This document shows positions 8,663 through 16,338 of a stretch of 64,000 nucleotides of DNA, one piece after another; the stretch's first letter is position 1, and every line of letters begins with the position of its first letter. The stretch covers positions 3,100,001 to 3,164,000 of the forward strand of contig NZ_CP012266.1 in assembly GCF_001277235.1 (NCBI RefSeq), written 5' to 3'. Made by a program: the position numbers and the translations under genes. The notes beneath the pieces were generated by a model. The model searched no databases and was not told the origin of the DNA. It saw nothing but the letters and a program-made list of their open reading frames with translations. The stretch comes from Cronobacter dublinensis subsp. dublinensis LMG 23823 (GTDB lineage Bacteria > Pseudomonadota > Gammaproteobacteria > Enterobacterales > Enterobacteriaceae).

Positions 8663-10804
8663 GTGTCCCGTATCATTATGCTTATTCCAACCGGAACCAG
8701 CGTCGGCCTGACCAGCGTCAGCCTCGGCGTGATCCGCGCTATGGAACGTAAAGGCGTTCGTCTGAGCGTCTTCAAACCTATCGCCCAACCGCGCGCCGGC
8801 GGCGATACCCCGGACCAGACCACGACCATCGTGCGTGCCAGCACCAACCTGCCGGCGGCCGAGCCGCTGCGCATGAGCCACGTCGAGTCGCTGCTCTCCA
8901 GCAACCAGAAAGACGTGCTGATGGAAGAGATTATTGCTCGCTTCCATGAGAACACCAAAGACGCCGAAGTGGTGCTGGTGGAAGGCCTGGTGCCGACCCG
9001 CAAGCATCAGTTCGCCCAGTCGCTGAACTATGAAATCGCCAAGACCCTGAACGCGGAAATCGTGTTCGTGATGTCTCAGGGCACCGACACGCCGGAACAG
9101 CTGAAAGAGCGTATCGAACTGACCCGCAGCAGCTTCGGCGGCAGCAAAAACGCCAACATTACCGGCGTTATTGTCAACAAGCTGAACGCGCCGGTTGATG
9201 AGCAGGGCCGTACGCGCCCGGATCTCTCTGAGATTTTCGACGACTCCACTAAAGCGAAAATCGTCAACATCGACGCGCAGCATCTGCAGTCCATCAGCCC
9301 GCTGCCGGTGCTGGGCGCGGTGCCGTGGAGCTTTGATCTGATAGCGACCCGCGCCATCGACATGGCTCGCCACCTGAACGCGACCGTCGTTAACGAAGGC
9401 GACATCAAAACCCGCCGCGTGAAGTCGGTGACGTTCTGCGCGCGCAGCATTCCGCACATGCTGGAACACTTCCGTCCGGGCTCCCTGCTGGTGACCTCCG
9501 CGGATCGTCCGGATGTGCTGGTCGCCGCCTGCCTCGCCGCGATGAACGGCGTGGAAATCGGCGCCATCCTGCTGACCGGCGGTTATGAAATGGACGAGCG
9601 CATCAACAAGCTGTGCGAGCGCGCTTTCGCCACCGGCCTGCCGGTATTTATGGTCAACACCAACACCTGGCAGACCTCGCTCAGCCTGCAGAGCTTCAAC
9701 CTTGAAGTGCCGGCAGACGACCACGAGCGTATCGAAAAAGTGCAGGAATATGTGGCAAGCCACGTCAGCGCAGAGTGGATCGACTCTCTGACCGCCGCCT
9801 CCGAGCGCAGCCGTCGTCTCTCTCCTCCAGCGTTCCGCTACCAGCTGACCGAGCTTGCGCGTAAAGCGGGCAAACGCGTCGTGCTGCCGGAAGGCGATGA
9901 GCCGCGTACCGTGAAAGCGGCCGCTATCTGCGCCGAGCGCGGTATCGCGACCTGCGTCCTGCTGGGTAACCCGGATGAAATCAGCCGCGTGGCGGCAGCC
10001 CAGGGCGTAGAGCTCGGCACGGGCATCGAAATCGTCGATCCGGAAGTGGTGCGTGAAAGCTATGTGGCGCGTCTGGTTGAGCTGCGTAAGAGCAAAGGCA
10101 TGACCGAAGCGGTCGCCCGCGAGCAGCTGGAAGACAACGTCGTTCTCGGCACGCTGATGCTGGAGCAGGACGAAGTCGACGGTCTGGTGTCCGGCGCGGT
10201 TCACACCACCGCCAACACCATCCGTCCGCCGCTGCAGCTCATCAAAACCGCGCCGGGCAGTTCGCTGGTTTCTTCCGTCTTCTTCATGCTGCTGCCGGAA
10301 CAGGTTTATGTTTACGGCGACTGCGCGATCAACCCGGACCCGACCGCTGAACAACTGGCTGAAATCGCGATTCAGTCTGCGGATTCCGCTGCCGCTTTCG
10401 GCATCGAACCGCGCGTGGCGATGCTCTCCTACTCCACCGGCAACTCCGGTGCGGGCAGCGATGTCGAAAAAGTACGTGAAGCAACCAAACTGGCGCAGGA
10501 AAAACGCCCGGATCTGGTGATCGACGGCCCGCTGCAGTATGACGCCGCCGTCATGGCTGACGTGGCGAAATCCAAAGCGCCGAACTCCCCGGTCGCTGGC
10601 CGCGCTACCGTGTTCATCTTCCCGGATCTGAACACCGGTAACACTACGTACAAAGCGGTACAGCGCTCTGCTGACCTGATCTCCATCGGGCCGATGCTGC
10701 AGGGTATGCGCAAACCGGTTAACGACCTCTCCCGCGGCGCGCTGGTTGACGATATCGTCTACACCATCGCACTGACGGCGATTCAGGCGTCTCAGCAGCA
10801 GTAA
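8663..10804 (+). CDS. pta: phosphate acetyltransferase Pta (long form)
   Basis: Converts acetyl-CoA and phosphate to acetyl phosphate and CoA. The 713-residue enterobacterial long form has an N-terminal P-loop-like domain (PTGTSVGLTSVSLGVIRAM at residues 8-26), a middle DRTGG domain, and the C-terminal catalytic PTA/PTB domain (from about 390: GKRVVLPEGDEPRTVKAA; SYSTGNSGAGSDVEKV; DGPLQYDAA). The start at 8663 follows AAGAGGATAAACC. It is the second gene of ackA-pta and is closed by a strong terminator. Highly biased codon use matches ackA. Confidence 0.98.
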   Translation: MSRIIMLIPTGTSVGLTSVSLGVIRAMERKGVRLSVFKPIAQPRAGGDTPDQTTTIVRASTNLPAAEPLRMSHVESLLSSNQKDVLMEEIIARFHENTKDAEVVLVEGLVPTRKHQFAQSLNYEIAKTLNAEIVFVMSQGTDTPEQLKERIELTRSSFGGSKNANITGVIVNKLNAPVDEQGRTRPDLSEIFDDSTKAKIVNIDAQHLQSISPLPVLGAVPWSFDLIATRAIDMARHLNATVVNEGDIKTRRVKSVTFCARSIPHMLEHFRPGSLLVTSADRPDVLVAACLAAMNGVEIGAILLTGGYEMDERINKLCERAFATGLPVFMVNTNTWQTSLSLQSFNLEVPADDHERIEKVQEYVASHVSAEWIDSLTAASERSRRLSPPAFRYQLTELARKAGKRVVLPEGDEPRTVKAAAICAERGIATCVLLGNPDEISRVAAAQGVELGTGIEIVDPEVVRESYVARLVELRKSKGMTEAVAREQLEDNVVLGTLMLEQDEVDGLVSGAVHTTANTIRPPLQLIKTAPGSSLVSSVFFMLLPEQVYVYGDCAINPDPTAEQLAEIAIQSADSAAAFGIEPRVAMLSYSTGNSGAGSDVEKVREATKLAQEKRPDLVIDGPLQYDAAVMADVAKSKAPNSPVAGRATVFIFPDLNTGNTTYKAVQRSADLISIGPMLQGMRKPVNDLSRGALVDDIVYTIALTAIQASQQQ

Positions 10805-10824
10805 TCTCATCGCTGCTGAAAAGC

Positions 10825-10851
10825 AAAAGGCCGCGTAATGCGGCCTTTTTT
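10825..10851 (+). terminator. pta terminator
   Basis: AAAAGGCCGC-GTAAT-GCGGCCTTTTTT: a 10-base stem with flanking A-run and T-run, a textbook intrinsic terminator that could work in both directions. Confidence 0.9.
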
Positions 10852-10872
10852 ATGGGTTAACACCCTGCTTTT

Positions 10873-11121
10873 TCAGCGCTCCAGCGAAAACCAGCGCCGC
10901 CACACAAAGCGAATCACGTAATACTCCACCGTGCCGAGCAGTAAAAACCAGATGCAGAAAATAATCGTGTAGAGCTGGTTAAGATCAACCAGATGAAACT
11001 TCGTCATCAGGCTCTGCGCCAGCGTCAGCGTGAGTCTTGGGGCCGGCAGCAGCAGGCAGGAGAGAAACGCCAGCAGCAGAATGCCGCCAGCGGTGATCAG
11101 CGTTTCAAGAGGATGCTTCAT
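10873..11121 (-). CDS. small two-helix inner-membrane protein, unrecognised
   Basis: An 82-residue protein I do not recognise. It has two clear hydrophobic segments, at about residues 9-34 (LITAGGILLLAFLSCLLLPAP) and 50-68 (LYTIIFCIWFLLLGTVEYY), and ends in a basic tail (RFVWRRWFSLER). It lies 65 bases downstream of ramA on the same strand and may be read from the ramA promoter. Its ORF fills most of the pta-ramA gap, has the GC level of its neighbours and begins MKHPLETL. It occupies the place of E. coli yfcC, to which it is unrelated. Confidence 0.6.
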   Translation of the reverse strand: MKHPLETLITAGGILLLAFLSCLLLPAPRLTLTLAQSLMTKFHLVDLNQLYTIIFCIWFLLLGTVEYYVIRFVWRRWFSLER

Positions 11122-11186
11122 GAGAGGCTTTCGGTCTGTTCAAAAGCGCATTGTCAGGGAATTTCGCGCGCTATGCAAACCGCAGC

Positions 11187-11534
11187 TCAGCAGTGGTTTG
11201 CTGGGGCCGCGCCCTGTTTACGCCATGTGCCTGGCGACATCTGAAACTTACGGGTAAAAAGCCGGGTAAAGGTTTGCTGCGAATCGAACCCGTATTTCAT
11301 GGAAATATCCAACACGCGGTCATTCGTGGCGCGCAAGTCCTGCGCCGCCAGCCGCAGCTTTTTCTCCCGGATATAGCGCCCGATACTCTCCCCTTTGTGG
11401 TGATGGAACAGCCGTTGCAGATGCCATTTGGAATAGCCCGCGTGACGCGCGATATCATCTATGCGCAACGGCTTGTGAAGGTTGTCATCAATCCAGTCAG
11501 TCAGCGTTTCAATAACCTGAGCGGGAAGTTCCAT
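11187..11534 (-). CDS. ramA: AraC/XylS-family activator RamA
   Basis: RamA is a small MarA/SoxS-type activator that switches on acrAB-tolC efflux and other resistance genes. This 115-residue protein is essentially just the two helix-turn-helix motifs: first IDDIARHAGYSKWHLQRLF, second VLDISMKYGFDSQQTFTRLF. It is much closer to Salmonella/Klebsiella RamA (WIDDNLHQPLRIEDIARHAGYS is the remembered counterpart) than to MarA or SoxS. The ATG at 11534 follows GGAGGG. It is divergent from the tetR-type gene that matches RamR, and a promoter-operator module lies between them. Confidence 0.88.
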   Translation of the reverse strand: MELPAQVIETLTDWIDDNLHKPLRIDDIARHAGYSKWHLQRLFHHHKGESIGRYIREKKLRLAAQDLRATNDRVLDISMKYGFDSQQTFTRLFTRKFQMSPGTWRKQGAAPANHC

Positions 11535-11674
11535 AGAATCCCTCCAGTCGTGGTGATAGCAATGATATTCCAGGCGTTTGCCTGCCCTGAGTCCCGGCTC
11601 GCAGGAGCGCCCCGCTCATTTCCCGGCCGCAAGAGACCGACGCACGGCGCAGAAAAACTGTCCGGCGAAACTTG

Positions 11675-11700
11675 ATAATGAGTGAGTAACCACTCATTAT
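11675..11700. promoter_or_regulatory. predicted RamR operator (perfect inverted repeat)
   Basis: ATAATGAGTG at 11675-11684 and CACTCATTAT at 11691-11700 are exact reverse complements separated by 6 bases (AGTAAC). The core ATGAGTG-N6-CACTCAT resembles the RamR site described in Salmonella (ATGAGTG-N6-CGACTCAT as I recall it). It overlaps the -10 and start point of the predicted ramA promoter, the position expected for a repressor. Confidence 0.82.
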
Positions 11701-11723
11701 AGGAATGCGCATTGATTCGTCAA
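11696..11723 (-). promoter_or_regulatory. ramA sigma-70 promoter
   Basis: Read on the minus strand: TTGACG at 11723-11718, a 16-base spacer, then TATAAT at 11701-11696. The -10 lies in one arm of the RamR palindrome. Transcription would begin near 11690, giving a leader of about 155 bases before the ramA ATG at 11534. Confidence 0.75.
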
Positions 11724-11803
11724 CCCCGTTTTTGCCCTGTGATCCGGGGCCTTGCAGCGGATTGGCGAGTCGTGATTCAATCTGCCCTTTTGACAGGAGT
11801 GAA

Positions 11804-12391
11804 ATGCCCGTGGCGCGTCCCCGCAGTGAAGATAAAAGAATGGCGATTCTTGAAGCCGCGACCGACGCTATCGCCGAGGCCGGTCTTGGCGCGTCCACCG
11901 CGTTGATAGCCCGCAAGGCAGGCGTGGCTGAAGGTACATTGTTTCGCTATTTCGCCTCGAAGGACGAACTGTATAACGCGCTTTATGTGCATCTGAAGCA
12001 AGACTTCTGCCGTTCGATGATAGGCAAGCTCGATACCAACAGCGATCACCGGGAAAACATCCGCCACGTCTGGAACAGTTTTATCGACTGGGGGCTGACC
12101 AAACCAGAAGCGAATCTGGCCGTGCGTAAACTGGAAGTCAGCAGCCGTATTACTGACGAAAGCGAAAAACTGGTCACGGATATCTATCCGGAACTGCACG
12201 AGCTTTGCGAAAAATGTATTGCGCCGTTGTTCCGCTCACCGCAATTCCGCGCGTTTGGCGATGAGATTTTCTTTGCGCTGGCGCAGACGACGATGGATTT
12301 CGCCACGCGCGAACCGGCGCGTTCTGACGAATTTAAAGCGGTGGGGTTTGATACGTTGTGGCGGGCGCTCTGTGACGGCGGTTGCGCCTGA
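11804..12391 (+). CDS. ramR: TetR-family repressor RamR
   Basis: RamR represses ramA and releases it on binding bile acids or drugs. The ATG at 11804 (GGAG 5 bases upstream) gives 195 residues, the RamR length; earlier in-frame starts have no ribosome site. The N-terminal HTH reads ARPRSEDKRMAILEAATDAI then VIARK-type ALIARKAGVAEGTLFRYFASKDEL; the C-terminal ligand domain ends with TTMDFATREPARSDEFKAVGF and MWRAL-like LWRALCDGG, all paralleling Salmonella RamR. It diverges from ramA across the palindromic operator. Confidence 0.87.
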   Translation: MPVARPRSEDKRMAILEAATDAIAEAGLGASTALIARKAGVAEGTLFRYFASKDELYNALYVHLKQDFCRSMIGKLDTNSDHRENIRHVWNSFIDWGLTKPEANLAVRKLEVSSRITDESEKLVTDIYPELHELCEKCIAPLFRSPQFRAFGDEIFFALAQTTMDFATREPARSDEFKAVGFDTLWRALCDGGCA

Positions 12392-12439
12392 GTGAACCGG
12401 GCCGCCCCGCGCGTTGTGTACGTCGCGGGGCGCCACCAC

Positions 12440-13015
12440 TTAGCTCAACGTGGTGTTTTTCTCTTCCTGCTCTTTTTCTTTCTCTTTACTGCTGTTCTCC
12501 TGCCCTGCGTTACGGCTCATCCACAGCGACAGCGCTTTTAACGTATCCGGCGTGAACTCATCGCAGCGCGCGGTGATCTCTTCAGGCGCCATCCAGCACA
12601 CCTCGCTGATTTCGCACTCCTGCAGCGCGAACGGGCCGTGGGAGACGCAGCTGAACAGGCCTCCCCAGACGCGGCAATGTTCATCTTCGAAATAAAACTG
12701 GCCATGTTCAGCGAAAGGCACGCCCGCAATGCCAAGCTCCTCCTCCGCCTCGCGACGCGCGCTCTCCAGCAGCGCTTCACCCGCCTGCACCACGCCGCCT
12801 GCGGTGGCGTCCAGCATGCCTGGCATAAAGTCTTTAATATCGGTACGACGCTGCACGAGGATTTTGCCCATGCCGTCATGCACCACGATATAGGTCGCAC
12901 GGTGACGCAGGCGTTCGGCGCGCATCTGCGCCCGACTGGACTGCGCAATCACCTCATTGTCTTCGCTGACAATGTCAACCCACTCCATGCCTGCCAAATG
13001 ATTCTGCTCCACCAT
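12440..13015 (-). CDS. yfcD: Nudix hydrolase YfcD
   Basis: A predicted pyrophosphohydrolase of the Nudix superfamily, related to isopentenyl-diphosphate isomerase-like Nudix proteins; the physiological substrate is unknown. The Nudix box is complete: GGVVQAGEALLESARREAEEELG at about 87-109, with the REAEEE catalytic glutamates. Its length of 191 residues is about 10 longer than E. coli because of a charged C-terminal tail (KEKEKEQEEKNT). The start is ATG at 13015; GTG one codon later is possible. Followed upstream by yfcE on the same strand. Confidence 0.92.
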   Translation of the reverse strand: MVEQNHLAGMEWVDIVSEDNEVIAQSSRAQMRAERLRHRATYIVVHDGMGKILVQRRTDIKDFMPGMLDATAGGVVQAGEALLESARREAEEELGIAGVPFAEHGQFYFEDEHCRVWGGLFSCVSHGPFALQECEISEVCWMAPEEITARCDEFTPDTLKALSLWMSRNAGQENSSKEKEKEQEEKNTTLS

Positions 13016-13069
13016 CAGGAAACCTTCTTCAATAAGCGCTCTTACGGCGCGTTCTGGTTGTTCGGTAAA

Positions 13070-13621
13070 TTAAGGGGAAATCGCGGTCTGTGCAATAACC
13101 TGCGAGCTGTCGAGGGTTATCACGCTCAGCGTGTCGCCATTAAGGAACCCATAGCTCGCCGGATAGCCGCCTTTCGGCATACTGACGGAGCCCGGATTAA
13201 AGTGAATATGCTCGCCTTTGCGCGCCGCTACGGGAATATGGGTATGACCATAGACCAGCACGTCGCCTGCGGCCAGCGGCGGCAGATTCTCCGGGCTGTA
13301 GAGATGACCGTGGGTCAAAAAGAGCCGCTGCTTCGCCAGTAAAACCTGCTGCCAGGGCGCGGTGACAGGGAATTCCAGCAGCATCTGATCGACTTCGCTG
13401 TCGCAGTTGCCGCGCACCGCGATAATGCGGTCCGCCACCGTGTTGAGTCGTTTTGCGACTTCGCCGGGGTGATAGCCGTCCGGCAACGGGTTGCGCGGAC
13501 CGTGATTTAAGAAATCACCCAGCAAGACCAGCCAGCGTGCGTCGCTGTCGGCAAAGCGCGCCAGCAGGCGCTCCGTGGCGGGCAGCGAGCCGTGAATATC
13601 CGAAGCGAACATCAGCTTCAT
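13070..13621 (-). CDS. yfcE: metallophosphodiesterase YfcE
   Basis: A calcineurin-like, manganese-dependent phosphodiesterase active on simple phosphodiesters in vitro. Metal-binding motifs are in order: FASDIHGS (D-x-H), LLGDFLNHG (GD), VRGNCDSEVD (GNCD), LTHGHLYS (H) and VYGHTHIP (GHTH). It has 183 residues, as in E. coli. It lies upstream of yfcD with a 54-base gap, probably in the same transcript. Confidence 0.95.
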   Translation of the reverse strand: MKLMFASDIHGSLPATERLLARFADSDARWLVLLGDFLNHGPRNPLPDGYHPGEVAKRLNTVADRIIAVRGNCDSEVDQMLLEFPVTAPWQQVLLAKQRLFLTHGHLYSPENLPPLAAGDVLVYGHTHIPVAARKGEHIHFNPGSVSMPKGGYPASYGFLNGDTLSVITLDSSQVIAQTAISP

Positions 13622-13680
13622 TACTCACCTTCCGAATGAAAATTGTGGTGCACGCATGATACCGGATCGCGTAAGCCTAA

Positions 13681-14325
13681 TCAGCCCGAACGCCTGGCAG
13701 AAAGTGCGATATAACGCTGCACCGAGGCGCGCTGCCACTGGAACGCGGCGTAGTCGGCAAGCGTATCCGGCAGCGGGTCCCCGTGCATCGCCAGACGATT
13801 AATCATCAGCGCCAGGTCAGTATCCGCCAGCGACCATTCGCCAAACAGATTTTGCTGCCCGTGCGTCAGCAGCGCCTGCGCGCAGTCGATAAGCTTATCC
13901 GCCGCCGCCTGGCCCTCAGCGCTCAGCGGCGCAAAGCGGGCCGCGCCGAAGATAACCTCCGTCGGACGCTCGGATCTGAGCGCGCCTAAATCGCTTCGCA
14001 GCCACGCCTGCACCTGGCGGGCGCGGGCGCGCTTTTCCATATTGTGCGGATAGAGCCGCTCCCATACCGGCGGCGCGAAACGCTCTTCGAGATACTCCGC
14101 GATTGCCGTGGATTCGCTCAGGACGATATCGTCAATCACCAGCACCGGCACCCGGCGCGTTAACGCGAACCCCTGCCAGTCTGCGTGAAGATGCTCGCCG
14201 CGCGCCAGATCGCGGGTTTGCAACTGAAACTGTAAACCCTTTTCCTGCAACGCCACCCAGACGGACATGACGTACGGGCTAAAAAACTGGGCATCGGACC
14301 AAAGCGTAATCGCGGGCTGGGACAT
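13681..14325 (-). CDS. yfcF: glutathione S-transferase-like YfcF
   Basis: A GST-fold protein with glutathione-dependent activities reported in E. coli. The N-terminal thioredoxin-like domain (PAITLWSDAQFFSPYVMSVWVALQEKG; RRVPVLVIDDIVLSESTAIAEYL is the GSH-binding region) is followed by an all-helical domain (GEWSLADTDLALMINRLAMHGD). Of three clustered ATGs, the last (14325) gives 214 residues, the E. coli length, starting MSQPAITLW. It is divergent from yfcG. Confidence 0.92.
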   Translation of the reverse strand: MSQPAITLWSDAQFFSPYVMSVWVALQEKGLQFQLQTRDLARGEHLHADWQGFALTRRVPVLVIDDIVLSESTAIAEYLEERFAPPVWERLYPHNMEKRARARQVQAWLRSDLGALRSERPTEVIFGAARFAPLSAEGQAAADKLIDCAQALLTHGQQNLFGEWSLADTDLALMINRLAMHGDPLPDTLADYAAFQWQRASVQRYIALSARRSG

Positions 14326-14471
14326 CGTCATTCTCATCTTAAGATGGCGGATAGCTAAAACTATACCGTAATCCCTTTTCTGTCATGCTGCCGAAAATCG
14401 GGGCCCGCCGCATTTTGCAGCAAAACGCCTATACTTTGAGCACGCCGAACCCCCTCACAAAGGATGCTGCC

Positions 14472-15101
14472 ATGCTGGATCTCTACTACGCCCCGACGCC
14501 TAACGGCCATAAAGTCACGCTGTTTCTCGAAGAGGCCGGGCTGGAGTATCGTCTCCACCGCGTTGACATCAGCAAAGGCGAACAGTTTAAACCCGAGTTT
14601 CTCGCCATCGCCCCGAACAATAAAATTCCGGCCATTATCGATAATGCTCCGGCCGATGGCGGCGCGCCGCTCAGCCTGTTTGAGTCGGGCGCGATCCTGC
14701 TTTATCTCGCAGAGAAAAGCGGCAAACTGCTGAGCGGCGAACTGCGCGAGCGGCAGGTGACGTTGCAGTGGCTCTTCTGGCAGGTTTCCGGCTTCGGGCC
14801 GATGCTCGGACAGAATCACCACTTTAACCACTTCGCGCCGCAGGCGGTGCCTTATGCCATCGAGCGCTATCAGGTAGAGACGCAACGCCTTTACGGCGTG
14901 CTCAACAAGCGGCTGGAAAAATGCCCGTGGCTTGGCGGCGATCGTTACAGCATCGCCGATATCGCCACCTATCCGTGGGTTGTCTCCCATGAGCGTCAGC
15001 GTATCGATCTCGACAACTTCCCGGCGGTCAGCAACTGGTATGAGCGCATCAAACACCGCCCGGCGACGGAGCGCGCCTGGCAGCTCGCCACCGCGCTCTA
15101 A
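14472..15101 (+). CDS. yfcG: disulfide-bond oxidoreductase YfcG
   Basis: A Nu-class GST-like protein that acts as a glutathione-dependent disulfide reductase. It starts at 14472 (MLDLYYAPTPNGHKVTLFLEEAG) with AAAGGA upstream and has 209 residues. The thioredoxin-fold N-terminal part contains NNKIPAIIDN and ESGAILLYLAEK (glutathione contacts); the C-terminal domain includes MLGQNHHFNHFAPQ and YSIADIATYPWV. It is the right-hand partner of the divergent yfcF/yfcG pair and is followed by a folX relic rather than intact folX. Confidence 0.95.
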   Translation: MLDLYYAPTPNGHKVTLFLEEAGLEYRLHRVDISKGEQFKPEFLAIAPNNKIPAIIDNAPADGGAPLSLFESGAILLYLAEKSGKLLSGELRERQVTLQWLFWQVSGFGPMLGQNHHFNHFAPQAVPYAIERYQVETQRLYGVLNKRLEKCPWLGGDRYSIADIATYPWVVSHERQRIDLDNFPAVSNWYERIKHRPATERAWQLATAL

Positions 15102-15102
15102 G

Positions 15103-15284
15103 CTGAAGCGCCGTTACCGTACGCTCTGCAATAACCGCTTCTCTTTACAGGAAAAATTAACGCAAGATGTGCCCGGCGTCCCGGGCGTTCGCCGCCGGGT
15201 CGCCTATGCTAAAGGAGAAACCGACTCATTTTATGCACAGCGCTTGCCGTTTCGGTGTTCATCACCTTACGCTGGCGGCGCTAA
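15103..15284 (+). pseudogene. folX: degraded remnant of folX (dihydroneopterin triphosphate 2'-epimerase)
   Basis: E. coli carries folX between yfcG and yfcH. Here only about 180 bases lie there, but they still encode recognisable FolX pieces in two frames. From about 15103, LKRRYRTLC then NNRFSLQEKLTQDV parallels the FolX segment NYRTVTK...NNRFSLLEKLTQDV with a short deletion between. After frame shifts, SVFITLRWRR followed by a stop at 15282-15284 parallels the FolX C-terminus SVSMTLSWQR. The first ~55 residues are gone and no ATG or single frame connects the pieces, so the gene is dead. E. coli sequences are recalled from memory. Confidence 0.8.
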
Positions 15285-15303
15285 ACGCATGCAGGAGGCA
15301 CTT

Positions 15304-16206
15304 ATGCAGATTCTGGTAACCGGCGGCACCGGTCTGATTGGCCGCACGCTGACATCGCGCCTGCTGGCGCTGGGGCACCACGTGACGGTCGTCACCCGCA
15401 ATCCGGACCACGCCCGCGCGCGACTCGACGCTGGCGTGACGCTGGCACCGGGGCTGGATCACTTCAACGATCTCGACGCCTTCGACGCGGTCATTAACCT
15501 GGCGGGCGAGCCCATCGCCGACAAGCGCTGGACGGCGGCGCAGAAAGAGCGCCTGTGCCAGAGCCGCTGGCAGATAACTCAACAACTGGTGGCGCTGATG
15601 GCAGCGGGCAGCGAACCGCCTGCGGTGTTTCTCTCCGGCTCCGCGGTGGGCTATTACGGCGATCTCGGCGAGGTGGTGGTGACCGAGGACGAGCCCCCGC
15701 ACAGTGAATTCACCCATAAGCTGTGCGCCCGCTGGGAGCAGATTGCCGAAGGCGCGCAAAGCGAGCGCACCCGCGTCTGCCTGCTGCGCACCGGCGCGGT
15801 GCTGGCGCCCGATGGCGGCATGATGGCGAAACTGCTGCCGCTGTTTCGCCTCGGGCTGGGCGGCCCTATCGGCAATGGCCGCCAGTATCTCGCCTGGATC
15901 CATATCGATGACATGGTGAACGCTATCCTCTGGCTGCTGGATAACGATCTGCGCGGGCCGTTTAACATGGTGTCGCCCTACCCGGCGCGCAACGAACGTT
16001 TCGCCCACGCGCTGGGCCATGCGCTGCGTCGCCCGGCGTTTCTACGCGCGCCCGCCACGGCGGTACGTCTGCTGATGGGCGAATCCGCCGTGCTGGTGCT
16101 GGGCGGCCAGCGCGCGCTGCCAAAACGCCTTGAGGAGTCGGGTTTCGGCTTTCGCTGGTTCGATTTAGAAGAGGCGTTAAAAGATATCGCTAAACGCGCG
16201 CGCTAA
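15304..16206 (+). CDS. yfcH: SDR-family NAD(P)-binding protein YfcH
   Basis: A TIGR01777-type epimerase-like member of the extended short-chain dehydrogenase family; substrate unknown. The ATG at 15304 follows AGGAGGC and gives 300 residues, close to the 297 of E. coli. The Rossmann motif is VTGGTGLIGRTL at 5-16; NLAGEPIADKRW, SGSAVGYYGD and the C-terminal DUF1731 segment (LGGQRALPKRLEESGF) follow. The open frame extends far upstream only because it runs through the folX relic. Confidence 0.94.
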   Translation: MQILVTGGTGLIGRTLTSRLLALGHHVTVVTRNPDHARARLDAGVTLAPGLDHFNDLDAFDAVINLAGEPIADKRWTAAQKERLCQSRWQITQQLVALMAAGSEPPAVFLSGSAVGYYGDLGEVVVTEDEPPHSEFTHKLCARWEQIAEGAQSERTRVCLLRTGAVLAPDGGMMAKLLPLFRLGLGGPIGNGRQYLAWIHIDDMVNAILWLLDNDLRGPFNMVSPYPARNERFAHALGHALRRPAFLRAPATAVRLLMGESAVLVLGGQRALPKRLEESGFGFRWFDLEEALKDIAKRAR

Positions 16207-16215
16207 GCGCATTGT

Positions 16216-16237
16216 GCGGGCAGCGCATGCTGCCCGC
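16216..16237. terminator. hairpin after yfcH
   Basis: GCGGGCAGC-GCAT-GCTGCCCGC is a perfect 9-base stem ten bases past the yfcH stop. No T-run follows, so its strength as a terminator is uncertain. Confidence 0.5.
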
Positions 16238-16293
16238 TTCGCCCGTCATCACGCTGTCTCACTCCCTGCTGGCTTTCCCTTCACTGGTTACGT

Positions 16294-16327
16294 TATAATC
16301 AATATCACGAATATCATTTATATCACG
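16294..16327 (+). promoter_or_regulatory. candidate promoter and tandem 9-base repeats in front of the RES antitoxin gene
   Basis: TATAAT at 16294-16299 can serve as a -10. It is followed directly by three tandem 9-base units beginning at 16301, 16310 and 16319, each containing ATATCAC or ATATCAT (16302, 16311, 16320). They cover the expected start point, as an autoregulatory operator for a toxin-antitoxin operon would. No good -35 was seen. The ribosome site GAGGGAGG follows immediately. Confidence 0.55.
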
Positions 16328-16338
16328 AGGGAGGCGCT

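Noticed and set aside
8486..10810. 774-codon open frame on the minus strand opposite pta
   Set aside because: It is a mirror frame produced by the biased codon use of pta; composition is Arg/His/Gln-rich with no family resemblance, while the plus strand encodes an unmistakable Pta.
14932..15303. Long N-terminal extension of the yfcH frame
   Set aside because: It runs through the end of yfcG and the folX relic by chance; the true start at 15304 has AGGAGG and matches the family start.
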